Shown: positions 1-7,899 of the stretch, in pieces
Layout: each line of letters starts with the position of its first letter
How positions within the stretch are numbered: position 1 is the stretch's first letter
NCBI RefSeq assembly: GCF_001509475.1
Contig: NZ_LLZG01000056.1
Coordinates: 1-17,704, forward strand
Length of the DNA stretch: 17,704 nt
Source of the DNA: Streptomyces regalis
GTDB taxonomy: Bacteria; Actinomycetota; Actinomycetes; Streptomycetales; Streptomycetaceae
Reading direction: 5' to 3'
Notes under the pieces: generated by a model
What the model was told of the DNA's origin: nothing
Database searches by the model: none
The model's input: the letters and a program-made list of their open reading frames with translations, nothing else
Translations under genes and position numbers: made by a program

Positions 1-1
1 C

Positions 2-94
2 CGTATCGCCGCGGTCGGCACCCATCACGAACTGCTGCACACCAACACCGAATACGCCCACCTCATGGCCGGAACCGAGGAGGCCGACCGATGA
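2..94 (+). CDS. ABC half-transporter A, C-terminal tail only (5' part outside window)
   Basis: Only the last 30 codons are present, ending in TGA at 92-94. The tail reads RIAAVGTHHELLHTNTEY and then ends in GTEEADR. The G-T-H-x-E-L-L pattern is the usual end of an ABC exporter nucleotide-binding domain, just after the H-loop region. It resembles the end of half-transporter C further on (VAATGTHRELL, ending in EEAIR) more than the ends of B or D. I infer that A is the C-like member of an A/B pair. Its stop overlaps the start of B as ATGA, so the two are almost certainly translationally coupled and probably form a heterodimer. Whether A has lost its Walker A like C cannot be seen here. Confidence 0.85.
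   Translation, partial: RIAAVGTHHELLHTNTEYAHLMAGTEEADR
77..94 (+). promoter_or_regulatory. RBS and 4-base stop/start overlap joining A and B
   Basis: GAGGAGG at 77-83 lies 7 bases before the ATG at 91-93, and the ATG overlaps the TGA of the preceding gene (ATGA). This fixes the start of B and indicates translational coupling. The same layout recurs at the C/D junction (3679-3696). Confidence 0.85.
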
Positions 95-1944
95 CGGCGA
101 CGACCGCCACCGCACCGGGCAAGGACCAGCCGGTCGAGGAACCCCGTAAGGCGGACGATCCCTTCGACCGCGACGTCCTGCCCACTCCCCCGGGCGCCAC
201 CTCCGCCCTCCTGCGCTCGCTGCTCGCCCCGATGAAGGCGCGTGTCGCCGTCACCACGCTCCTGCTGCTGCTCCAGCAGGCGGCGGTGCAGGCGGGTCCG
301 CTGCTGGTGGCGTACGCCATCGACTCGGCCGTTCCGGCGTTCCGGCGCGACGATCTCGGGCCGCTGATCGCTGTCGCGGTCGGCTATCTGCTGTGCGCAC
401 TCGTCTCCGGCGTGCTGCAGTACGCGTTCATCCTGCTCTCCGCCCGCGTCAACCAGGACGTGCTGCTCGACCTGCGCGGCCGTATCTTCCGCCATGCTCA
501 GGCCCTCAGCGTCGACTTCCACGAGCGGTACACCTCGGGCCGGCTCATCTCCCGCTCCACCACGGACGTGGAGTCCCTGCGCGAGCTGCTCAATGAGGGC
601 CTGCAGGAACTCGTCACCGTCATCCTGTCGTTCGTCTACATCTCGGCGATGCTGCTCTGGCTCGACCTCGGTCTCGGCGCGGTCGCCGTGGCCTCGTTCG
701 TGCCGCTGTATCTCCTCGTACGGCTGTATCAGCGGCGCGCCGGGCGGGTGTACACGCTGCGCTCCACCGCGATCGCCGCCGTGATCGTCAAGTTCGTCGA
801 GACGATGAACGGCATCCGCCCGGTGCGCGCCTTCCGCCGCGAGGCGGCCAACGACGCCGACTTCCGCGTGCTCAACACCCGGCACGAGCGGACGAACGGC
901 GACGCGCTGCTGGAGATGGCCCGTTACGTCGTCGGCTCCCGGCTCGTCGCCAACACCGCCGTCGCGTCGATCGTGCTGTGGGGTGCCTACCGGGTCGCGG
1001 GCGGCACCCTGGCCCTCGGTGTGCTGGCGGCGGCCGTGCTGTATCTGCGGCGGCTGTACGACCCGATCGACCGGCTCGGCATGTTCCTCAACTCGTACCA
1101 GTCGGCGGCCGCCTCCCTGGAGAAGATCGCCGGGCTGCTGGCCCAGCAGCCGTCCGTGCCCGAGCCGTCGGCGCCCCAGCAGCTCCCGGCCCTGGCGAGC
1201 GAGCACCCCGGCCGCGAGGTCGTCTTCGACGGCGTCCGGTTCGGCTACCGCACCGGCGGCGAGGTGCTGCCCCGCTTCGACCTCACGATCCCGGCGGGCC
1301 AGACGGTCGCGGTCGTCGGCTCCACCGGCGCCGGCAAGTCGACGCTGGCCAAGCTGCTCGCCCGGTTCTACGACCCCTCCGACGGCCGGGTCCTGCTGGA
1401 CGGGGTCGACCTGCGCGAGCTGGCCGTGCCCGAGCTGCGGCGCGGGGTGGTGATGGTGACGCAGGAGTCGTTCCTGTTCTCCGGTACGGTCGCCGAGAAC
1501 ATCGCGATCGGGCGGCCGGACGCGACCCGCGAGGAGATCGAGCAGGCGGCGAAGGCCATCGGCGCGCACGACTTCATCAGCTCGCTCCCCGACGGCTACG
1601 ACACCGACGTACGCAAGCGGGGCGGCCGCATCTCCGCCGGTCAGCGCCAACTCGTCGCGTTCGCCAGGGCGTTGCTCGCCGACCCGGCCGTGCTGATCCT
1701 CGACGAGGCGACCAGCTCCCTCGACATCCCCGGCGAACGGGCCGTGCAGCGCGCGATGTCGACGGTCCTGCGCGGTCGTACGGCCGTCGTCATCGCCCAC
1801 CGGCTGTCCACGGTCGAGATCGCGGACCGGGTGCTGGTCATGGAGCACGGCCGGATCGTCGAGGACGGCACACCGGCCGAACTCATCGCGGGGACAGGCA
1901 GGTTCGCGGATCTGCACCGGGCGTGGCGGGACAGTCTGGCGTAG
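91..1944 (+). CDS. ABC transporter half-exporter B (fused membrane and ATP-binding domains)
   Basis: This 617-residue protein is a type IV (MsbA/Sav1866-like) ABC exporter half with an N-terminal six-helix membrane domain (about residues 45-330) and a C-terminal ATPase domain (about 375-610). The ATPase motifs are Walker A GSTGAGKST at 410-418 (Lys416), Q-loop Gln458, Walker B and catalytic Glu in LILDEATSSLD (Asp538, Glu539), and H-loop His570 in IAHRLST. The signature loop is degenerate: RISAGQRQ at 513-520 in place of LSGGQ. In a heterodimer, B would therefore supply the ATP-binding half of the working site, and its partner the intact signature. The start is set by the overlap with gene A. 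The next gene begins 30 bases after this stop, so one operon is likely. The substrate cannot be read from the sequence; lipid, peptide or drug export are all possible. Confidence 0.93.
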   Translation: MTATTATAPGKDQPVEEPRKADDPFDRDVLPTPPGATSALLRSLLAPMKARVAVTTLLLLLQQAAVQAGPLLVAYAIDSAVPAFRRDDLGPLIAVAVGYLLCALVSGVLQYAFILLSARVNQDVLLDLRGRIFRHAQALSVDFHERYTSGRLISRSTTDVESLRELLNEGLQELVTVILSFVYISAMLLWLDLGLGAVAVASFVPLYLLVRLYQRRAGRVYTLRSTAIAAVIVKFVETMNGIRPVRAFRREAANDADFRVLNTRHERTNGDALLEMARYVVGSRLVANTAVASIVLWGAYRVAGGTLALGVLAAAVLYLRRLYDPIDRLGMFLNSYQSAAASLEKIAGLLAQQPSVPEPSAPQQLPALASEHPGREVVFDGVRFGYRTGGEVLPRFDLTIPAGQTVAVVGSTGAGKSTLAKLLARFYDPSDGRVLLDGVDLRELAVPELRRGVVMVTQESFLFSGTVAENIAIGRPDATREEIEQAAKAIGAHDFISSLPDGYDTDVRKRGGRISAGQRQLVAFARALLADPAVLILDEATSSLDIPGERAVQRAMSTVLRGRTAVVIAHRLSTVEIADRVLVMEHGRIVEDGTPAELIAGTGRFADLHRAWRDSLA

Positions 1945-1974
1945 CCGAACGGCGTGAGAGAAGAACGGGGAACG

Positions 1975-3696
1975 ATGATCGACGCGTACGAGGATCCGGG
2001 CGAGCCCGACTGCCGCGGCGGCGCCCGGTATCTGTGGTGGCTGGTCACCCAGCAGGCGGGGCGGTCCGCGCTCGGGGCACTGATCTCCGCCGTCTGGATG
2101 GTGCTGTTGGCGGCGGCCCCGTATCTGCTCTCGCGCGCCGTGGACGAGGGCCTGGCGCCCGGTGACTACGCGGCGCTGGCCGCCTGGACCGGTGCGCTGG
2201 CCGGGGTGCACGTGTTCAACGCCTGGCTGAGCATCATGCGGCACCGCACGATGACCCGGGTGCGGATGGACGCCCTCTTCCGCACCACCAAGGTCCTGGT
2301 CGGGCAGTCGGTCCGGCTGGGCGCCGCGCTGCCGCGCCGGATCGGGGCCGGGGAGGTCGTCACGATCGGGGTGGGCGACGTCCACACGATCAGCAGCAGC
2401 CTGACCGTCATCGGCCCCGGGTTCGGCGCGATCGCCGCCTATCTCGCCGTCGCCGTGCTGCTGGTGTCGGTATCGGTGCCGATCGCGGTCGTGGTCCTGC
2501 TCGGGATGCCGGCGATCGCCGTGGTCGTCGGGCCACTGCTCGGCCGGCTGCAAGGCACCGAGACCGAGTACCGGGAGCGGCAGGGCGTCCTGACCGCACG
2601 GATCGCCGACCTCGCGGGCGGCCTGCGCGTCCTCAACGGCCTCGGCGGCAAGGACCTGGTCGCCGACGCCTTCCACCGCGACTCGCAACGGCTGCGTGCA
2701 CAGGGGTACCGGGTCGGGGCGGTGACCAGCTGGGTGCAGGCGCTCGGGATGGGGCTGCCGACGCTGTTCCTGGCCGTGGTGACCTGGCTGGCGGCCCGGC
2801 TGGCCGCCCAAGGTGCCATCACGGTGGGCGAGTTGGTGTCGGTTTACGGCTACGTCGCGGTCCTGGTCCGCCCGATGGCGTTCGTCGTCGAGATGGTCTA
2901 CCAGGTCGCGCGCGGCAGGGTGGCGGCGCGGCGAGTCGTACGGTTCCTTCGCCTGGAGCCGATGCCCGACACCGGCACCTGCGACGCGCCCGCGGAGCCT
3001 GCGGCACTGCACGACCCCGAGTCCGGGGTACGGGTGCTGCCGGGCCGCCTGACCGCACTGGCCGCCGCGCTGCCGGCCGACGCCACAGCCGTCGTGGACC
3101 GCCTGGGCCGCTACGTCCCGTCGGCGGCGACCTGGGGCGACGTGCCCCTGAGCGAGATCGCGTTGCCGCAGCTGCGGGCACGCATCCTGGTCGCCGACCA
3201 CGAAGCCGACCTGTTCGCGGGCACGCTGCGGGAGCTGGTCGCCGGCCACGCGGGCCCGGACGGCCGGGACGAGGCGGCGATCACGCGGGCGGTCCACACC
3301 GCAGTCGCCGAGGACATCGTCCGCGGCCTGCCCGACGGCCTCGACACCCCCATCGACGCCCAGGGCCGCAACCTCTCCGGCGGCCAACGCCAACGCATCC
3401 GCCTGGTCCGCGCGCTGCTGGCCGACCCGGAAGTGCTGCTGGCGATCGAGCCGACGTCCGCGCTGGACGCCCACACCGAGGCACGGGTCGCGGAACGCCT
3501 GCACGCGGAAAGGCAGGGCCGCACGACGGTGGTGACGTCCACGTCCCCTCTGCTCCTGGACCGAGCGGACACCGTGCACTTCTTGGTCGACGGCAAGGTG
3601 GCGGCCACGGGCACACACCGCGAGCTGTTGGACGGGGAGCCGGGTTACCGAGCTTTGGTGGCACGGGACGAGGACGCCGAGGAGGCCATCAGGTGA
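1975..3696 (+). CDS. ABC transporter half-exporter C with degenerate ATPase domain
   Basis: The protein has 573 residues from the ATG at 1975, which has CGGGGA just upstream. An in-frame GTG at 1954 has no good ribosome binding site. It has a normal exporter membrane domain (about residues 20-310) and then a shortened ATPase domain. Where Walker A should be (about 363-379) there is no G-x-G-K-S/T; the stretch reads AALPADATAVVDRLGRY. The Q-loop Gln is replaced by Asp (about 408), the Walker B Asp by Ile (Ile491), and the H-loop His is gone (VVTSTSPLLL). LSGGQRQR (467-474), the catalytic Glu492 and the D-loop SALD are intact. This is a non-catalytic partner that donates a good signature loop to another subunit, most simply D, whose GTG overlaps this stop. 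From memory, similar degenerate partners occur in other actinomycetes, so this looks like a maintained type rather than a pseudogene; the frame is clean throughout. Confidence 0.9.
   Translation: MIDAYEDPGEPDCRGGARYLWWLVTQQAGRSALGALISAVWMVLLAAAPYLLSRAVDEGLAPGDYAALAAWTGALAGVHVFNAWLSIMRHRTMTRVRMDALFRTTKVLVGQSVRLGAALPRRIGAGEVVTIGVGDVHTISSSLTVIGPGFGAIAAYLAVAVLLVSVSVPIAVVVLLGMPAIAVVVGPLLGRLQGTETEYRERQGVLTARIADLAGGLRVLNGLGGKDLVADAFHRDSQRLRAQGYRVGAVTSWVQALGMGLPTLFLAVVTWLAARLAAQGAITVGELVSVYGYVAVLVRPMAFVVEMVYQVARGRVAARRVVRFLRLEPMPDTGTCDAPAEPAALHDPESGVRVLPGRLTALAAALPADATAVVDRLGRYVPSAATWGDVPLSEIALPQLRARILVADHEADLFAGTLRELVAGHAGPDGRDEAAITRAVHTAVAEDIVRGLPDGLDTPIDAQGRNLSGGQRQRIRLVRALLADPEVLLAIEPTSALDAHTEARVAERLHAERQGRTTVVTSTSPLLLDRADTVHFLVDGKVAATGTHRELLDGEPGYRALVARDEDAEEAIR
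3679..3696 (+). promoter_or_regulatory. RBS and 4-base stop/start overlap joining C and D
   Basis: GAGGAGG at 3679-3685 lies exactly 7 bases before the GTG at 3693-3695, which overlaps the TGA of C as GTGA. Motif, spacing and overlap match the A/B junction at 77-94. This supports the GTG as the true start of D even though the following residues look non-conserved. Confidence 0.85.
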
Positions 3697-5582
3697 CGGA
3701 CGAACAACGCCCTAAAGGGGCGCGGGGCTGTATCAATGAGCGGCTCCGCCGCGGGGCGCGACAAGCCACGACGCACCCGCACCCGGCAAACCACCCCAAG
3801 ACCCGAGCTCTTGGCCGCACATCCCTCCCCATCGCTGAACCCAAAGACGTCCGCCGAGCCACCATCCGCCTCATCCGAGCCGACTCCAAAGCCTTCACAG
3901 CCACCCTCGCCCTGAACTCCCTCGCAGCAATCGCCGGCCTGGCAAGCCCCTGGCTGGTGGGCCGCATCATCGACGAGGTCCGCGCCGGCCACGGCGTAAC
4001 GACCGTCGACAAACTGGCCCTGGCGATCCTGATAGCGGCAACAGCCCAGCTGTTGCTGTCCCGCTGGGCCCGCTACGTAGGCCACCGCTTCGGCGAACGC
4101 ACCCTCGCAAGGGTCCGCGAGGAATTCGTGGACCGCGCACTCGCCCTCCCCGCGAACGTCGTGGAACGAGCCGGCACCGGCGACCTCACCGCACGCGGCA
4201 CCACCGACGTCGCCCTCGTCGGCACGACCCTGCGCGACGTCGGCCCCGAGCTGCTCATCAGCTCCGTACAGGCACTGTTCCTGCTGGCCGCGGTGATCAC
4301 ACTGGACCCCCTGCTCGGCCTCTGCGGAGTACTCGGCTTCGGCGGTATCTGGTGGGCCCTGCGCTGGTATCTGCGCCGCGCCCGCGACGGCTACCTCGCC
4401 GAGGGCGCGGCCACCTCGGAGGTCGCGGAGGTCCTCGCAGCCACCGTGTCCGGCGCCCGCACGGTGGAGGCCCTGCGCCTCGAACGGCGACGCGTGGCGG
4501 CGAGCCGCGACGCGCTGGAGACGTCCCGCCGCACCCGGTTCCACACCCTGTTCCTGCGCACCGTCTTCTTCCCGGCCGTCGAGGTGTCGTACGTCGTCCC
4601 CGTGACGACGGTCCTGCTGCTCGGCGGCGTGCTGCTGGAGCGAGGCGCGCTCAGCCTGGGCTCGGTCGTCGCGGCCGCCCTGTATCTGCAACGGCTGAGC
4701 GAGCCGCTGGACGAGATCCTGATGCGGGTCGAGCAACTGCAGAGCAGCGGCGCCTCGTTCGCCCGCGTGGAGGGCCTGGCGCGAGCCCCGCAGGCGACGG
4801 AATCCGACTCCCCCACCCCCGCGGACGACCGGATCGACGTGACCGGCGTGCGCTACGCCTACGACCGCGGCGGCGAGGTCCTCACCGACGTCGACCTGAC
4901 CGTGCGGCCGGGCGAGCGGCTCGCCGTCGTCGGCCCCTCCGGCGCCGGGAAGACGACCCTCAGCCGACTCCTGGCCGGCGTCGACGCGCCGACCGCCGGC
5001 TCGGTGACGGTCGGCGGCGTCCCGGTCGTCGCGCTCGGCCCGGAGCAGCTGCGCCGCCAGGTCGTCCTGGTCACCCAGGAGCACCACGTCTTCCTCGGCA
5101 CGGTCCGCGACAACCTCCGTATCGCCGAACCGTCCGCCACGGACGAGGAGTTGTGGGCCGCGCTCACAGCGGTCGGCGCGGACACCTGGGTACGGGACCT
5201 GCCCGACGGCCTGGACACACCACTCGGCGACGGAGGCTGCCGTACGGACGGCTCGCAGGCCCAGCAGCTCGCGCTCGCCCGCGTGGTGCTGGCCGACCCG
5301 CACACCCTGATCCTCGACGAGGCCACGGCCCTGCTCGACCCGACGACCGCCCGCCACACCGAGCGCGCCCTGGCCGCCGTACTTCAAGGCCGTACCGTCA
5401 TCGCCATCGCCCACCGCCTGCACACCGCGCACGACGCGGACCGCGTGGCCGTGATGGAGAACGGCCGCCTCACCGAGCTCGGCACCCACGACGACCTGGT
5501 CGCGGCGGACGGGGCGTACGCGGCGCTGTGGCGGTCCTGGCACGGGGAGCGGCCCGCCTCGCCCGGAACGGCGCAGGCCTGA
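3693..5582 (+). CDS. ABC transporter half-exporter D (fused membrane and ATP-binding domains)
   Basis: This 629-residue exporter half has an N-terminal extension of about 50 residues of odd composition, a six-helix membrane domain (about 65-345) and an ATPase domain (about 370-620). Walker A is GPSGAGKTT at 414-422 (Lys420), Walker B is LILDEATALLD (Asp542, Glu543), and the H-loop His574 lies in IAHRLHT. The signature is degenerate: RTDGSQAQ at 517-524. D thus mirrors C, which has lost ATP binding but kept LSGGQ, so a C/D heterodimer would have one competent and one dead site. The overlap with C supports obligate co-expression. Codons in the first 500 bases use more A-ending triplets than the rest, and the extreme 5' coding part appears to derive from a dispersed repeat (see the repeat entry). 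The transported substrate is unknown. Confidence 0.92.
   Translation: MTDEQRPKGARGCINERLRRGARQATTHPHPANHPKTRALGRTSLPIAEPKDVRRATIRLIRADSKAFTATLALNSLAAIAGLASPWLVGRIIDEVRAGHGVTTVDKLALAILIAATAQLLLSRWARYVGHRFGERTLARVREEFVDRALALPANVVERAGTGDLTARGTTDVALVGTTLRDVGPELLISSVQALFLLAAVITLDPLLGLCGVLGFGGIWWALRWYLRRARDGYLAEGAATSEVAEVLAATVSGARTVEALRLERRRVAASRDALETSRRTRFHTLFLRTVFFPAVEVSYVVPVTTVLLLGGVLLERGALSLGSVVAAALYLQRLSEPLDEILMRVEQLQSSGASFARVEGLARAPQATESDSPTPADDRIDVTGVRYAYDRGGEVLTDVDLTVRPGERLAVVGPSGAGKTTLSRLLAGVDAPTAGSVTVGGVPVVALGPEQLRRQVVLVTQEHHVFLGTVRDNLRIAEPSATDEELWAALTAVGADTWVRDLPDGLDTPLGDGGCRTDGSQAQQLALARVVLADPHTLILDEATALLDPTTARHTERALAAVLQGRTVIAIAHRLHTAHDADRVAVMENGRLTELGTHDDLVAADGAYAALWRSWHGERPASPGTAQA
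3709..3800 (+). repeat. Dispersed Streptomyces-type repeat inside the 5' coding part of gene D
   Basis: The stretch starting CCTAAAGGGGCGCGGGGCTG, followed by the small hairpin GCGGC-TCC-GCCGC (3740-3752) and then GGGGCGCGACAAGCCACGAC and CGCACCCGCA, matches my memory of a repeat found many times between genes in Streptomyces chromosomes. It is read in frame here as residues of the form RPKGARGCINERLRRGARQ, unlike the start of any ABC exporter I know. Boundaries are approximate. The identification rests on recall and was not checked by a search. Confidence 0.6.
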
Positions 5583-5598
5583 TCAGGCGATCTATGCT
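5577..5598 (+). promoter_or_regulatory. Palindrome and possible -10 box upstream of nadE
   Basis: GCCTGATCAGGC at 5577-5588 is a perfect 12-base palindrome that overlaps the stop of gene D. Five bases later is TATGCT (5593-5598), which fits the TAnnnT form of a housekeeping -10 box. No convincing -35 box is seen. nadE may thus have its own promoter with a repressor site, or simply be read through from the ABC operon. Confidence 0.35.
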
Positions 5599-5636
5599 CG
5601 GTGGCAGCACTGTCCGCTTCTCCTGGGGAAGTCCCG

Positions 5637-7679
5637 TTGAACTTCTGGTCGATCTACGAGCACGGCTTTGCGCGGGTCGCCGCGTGCACCGGCCACACCG
5701 TCATCGCCGACCCGCAGGCCAACGCCGAAGCGGTCCTGCGGCAAGCCCGCCGGTGCGCGCGGGAGGGCGTCGCGGTCGCCGTCTTCCCCGAGCTGGGCCT
5801 GACCGGCTACTCCATCGAGGACCTGCTGTTGCAGGACGCGGTGCTCGACGAGGTGGAGCAGGCGCTCGGGACGGTGGTGGCCGGGTCGGCGGACCTGCTG
5901 CCCGTGCTGGTCGTCGGCGCCCCGCTGCGCCACCGCCACCGGATCTACAACTGCGCCGTGATCGTGCACCGCGGCCGGATCCTCGGCGTCGCGCCGAAGT
6001 CGTACCCGCCGAACTACCGGGAGTTCTACGAGCGGCGCCAGATCGCGTCCGGCGAGGACGAGCGAGGCGGGACGATCCGGGTCGGCGGCGCGGAGGTGCC
6101 GTTCGGGGTGGACCTGCTGTTCGAGGCGGAGGACGTCCCCGGCCTCGTGCTGCACGCGGAGATCTGCGAGGACATGTGGGTCCCGGTGCCCCCGAGTGCG
6201 GAGGCGGCCCTGGCCGGCGCGACCGTGCTCGCCAACCTCTCGGGCAGCCCGATCACGGTGGGCCGGGCCGAGGACCGCCGGCTGCTGTGCCGCTCGGCGT
6301 CCGCGCGCTGCCTGGCGGCGTACGTCTACTCGGCGGCGGGTCTGGGTGAGTCGACCACCGACCTGTCGTGGGACGGGCAGACCATGATCTACGAGAACGG
6401 CGTCCTGCTCGCCGAGACGGACCGCTTCCCGCTCGACGACCAGTACGCCGTGGCCGACGTCGACCTGGACCTGCTGCGGCAGGAGCGGCAGCGGACGGGC
6501 ACGTTCGACGACAACCGCCGCGCCCACGCCACGCGGACCGGCGACTTCCGGAAGGTGCAGTTCCGGCTGGACCCGCCGGCGGCGGACCTGGGGCTGAAGC
6601 GCCGGGTCGAGCGCTTCCCGTTCGTGCCCGCGGACGCCGAGCGCCTCGCCCTGGACTGCTACGAGGCGTACAACATCCAGGTCGCGGGGCTCCAGCAGCG
6701 GCTGGCCTCGATCGGCGGCCCGAAGATCGTCATCGGAGTGTCCGGCGGACTGGACTCCACGCACGCGCTGATCGTCGCCGCCCGGGCGATGGACCGCGCC
6801 GGGCGCCCCCGCAGCGACATCCTCGCCTTCACCCTGCCCGGCTTCGCCACCAGCGACCACACCAAGGACAACGCCCACAAGCTGATGAACTCGCTCGGCG
6901 TCACCGCGGCCGAGCTGGACATCACGCCGACCGCGCGGCTGATGCTGCAGGAGATGGGCCACCCGTTCGCGTCCGGCGAGCCGGTGTACGACGTCACCTT
7001 CGAGAACGTGCAGGCCGGCCTGCGCACCGACTACCTGTTCCGGCTCGCCAACCAGCGCGGCGGCATCGTGCTCGGCACCGGCGACCTGTCGGAACTGGCG
7101 CTCGGCTGGTCCACGTACGGCGTGGGCGACCAGATGAGCCACTACAACGTCAACTCCGGTGTGCCGAAGACGCTGATCCAGCATCTGATCCGCTGGGTCA
7201 TCGGCAGCGGCCAGTTCGACGAGGAGACCGGCAAGACGCTGGCCGCGATTCTCGACACGGAGATCAGCCCGGAGCTGGTGCCGGGCGAGGAGATGCAGTC
7301 CACGGAGTCCAAGATCGGCCCGTACGCGTTGCACGACTTCACGCTCTTCCATGTGCTGCGCTACGGCTTCCGGCCGTCGAAGATCGCCTTCCTGGCCTGG
7401 CACGCCTGGCACGACCCGGACGCCGGCGCCTGGCCGCCGGGGTTCCCCGAGGCCAAGCGGGTGGCGTACGACCTGGCGGAGATCCGGCGCTGGCTGGAGG
7501 TCTTCTGCCGTCGCTTCTTCGCGTTCGCACAGTTCAAGCGCTCGGCCATGCCGAACGGGCCGAAGGTCTCGGCGGGCGGTTCCCTCTCCCCGCGCGGCGA
7601 CTGGCGCGCGCCGTCCGACGGTACGGCGCATGCGTGGCTGCGGGATCTCGACCGCTTCGACGTGCTGGGCGCCGAGTAG
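5637..7679 (+). CDS. nadE: Glutamine-dependent NAD(+) synthetase
   Basis: The protein makes NAD from nicotinic acid adenine dinucleotide, ATP and glutamine-derived ammonia, the last step of NAD synthesis, in the cytoplasm. The N-terminal glutaminase (nitrilase-fold) domain has Glu52 in FPELGLTGYS, Lys121 in APKSYPP and nucleophile Cys177 in EICEDMW. The C-terminal synthetase domain has the ATP-binding loop SGGLDST at 369-375 and the conserved GTGDLSELALGWSTYG. I choose TTG at 5637, giving 680 residues beginning MNFWSIYEHGF, because GGGGAAG lies 5 bases upstream and because the mycobacterial enzyme, as I recall it, starts MNFYSAYQHGF with the same Glu52 and Lys121 numbering. An in-frame GTG at 5601 would add 12 residues. 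The gene lies 54 bases after gene D and is followed by a strong terminator. Confidence 0.96.
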   Translation: MNFWSIYEHGFARVAACTGHTVIADPQANAEAVLRQARRCAREGVAVAVFPELGLTGYSIEDLLLQDAVLDEVEQALGTVVAGSADLLPVLVVGAPLRHRHRIYNCAVIVHRGRILGVAPKSYPPNYREFYERRQIASGEDERGGTIRVGGAEVPFGVDLLFEAEDVPGLVLHAEICEDMWVPVPPSAEAALAGATVLANLSGSPITVGRAEDRRLLCRSASARCLAAYVYSAAGLGESTTDLSWDGQTMIYENGVLLAETDRFPLDDQYAVADVDLDLLRQERQRTGTFDDNRRAHATRTGDFRKVQFRLDPPAADLGLKRRVERFPFVPADAERLALDCYEAYNIQVAGLQQRLASIGGPKIVIGVSGGLDSTHALIVAARAMDRAGRPRSDILAFTLPGFATSDHTKDNAHKLMNSLGVTAAELDITPTARLMLQEMGHPFASGEPVYDVTFENVQAGLRTDYLFRLANQRGGIVLGTGDLSELALGWSTYGVGDQMSHYNVNSGVPKTLIQHLIRWVIGSGQFDEETGKTLAAILDTEISPELVPGEEMQSTESKIGPYALHDFTLFHVLRYGFRPSKIAFLAWHAWHDPDAGAWPPGFPEAKRVAYDLAEIRRWLEVFCRRFFAFAQFKRSAMPNGPKVSAGGSLSPRGDWRAPSDGTAHAWLRDLDRFDVLGAE

Positions 7680-7703
7680 TAGGCGGCACGGCGGGGACAT
7701 GTG

Positions 7704-7734
7704 GGCCCACCCATCCGGTTCGGATGGGTGGGCC
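7704..7734 (+). terminator. Hairpin terminator after nadE
   Basis: A perfect 13-base-pair stem, GGCCCACCCATCC (7704-7716) against GGATGGGTGGGCC (7722-7734), closes a 5-base loop 24 bases after the nadE stop. There is no clear T-run, as is usual for Streptomyces terminators. Confidence 0.85.
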
Positions 7735-7769
7735 TCTGCCGTTCCGGTCCGTATACCGAACATGAACAT

Positions 7770-7842
7770 CCGGACAACGAACGATTTCCGGCCAACTTCC
7801 TGACGCGGTCCTGACAGAAACCGCAGTCAGCTGGCACTCTTC
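7770..7842 (+). promoter_or_regulatory. Conserved upstream module of the first M4 protease
   Basis: Four blocks occur in order: CCGGACA (7770-7776), CGGCCAAC (7789-7796), TCCTGACA (7809-7816) and CACTCTTC (7835-7842). The same blocks occur upstream of the second M4 protease, with identical 12- and 18-base gaps between the last three. CTGACA and CACTCT, 18 bases apart, could act as -35 and -10 boxes. CGGCCAAC could then be an activator site just upstream of the -35. Confidence 0.6.
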
Positions 7843-7899
7843 CCACGGCCGCGACACAGCAACCCCACAACACCATCACACGGCGGTGCCGCGGCTGAA

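Noticed and set aside
1954..1974. GTG 1954 as start of half-transporter C
   Set aside because: There is no ribosome binding site before it, and the bases after it (GAGAGAAG, CGGGGA) themselves look like the binding region for ATG 1975.
25..3618. Very long open frame on the - strand opposite ABC genes B and C
   Set aside because: It is a mirror of GC-rich coding frames on the + strand. The product is Gly/Arg/Asp/His-rich without domains, and the + strand frames carry clear ABC motifs over the same bases.
1975..3696. Half-transporter C as a pseudogene
   Set aside because: Walker A is missing, but the frame is intact. The signature, catalytic Glu and D-loop are perfect, and the coupling to D is maintained, so selection on a non-catalytic partner is more likely.
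5592..7769. Long open frame on the - strand opposite nadE
   Set aside because: It is entirely antisense to a well-recognised NAD synthetase, has low-complexity composition and no plausible start context. It is a third-position GC artefact.
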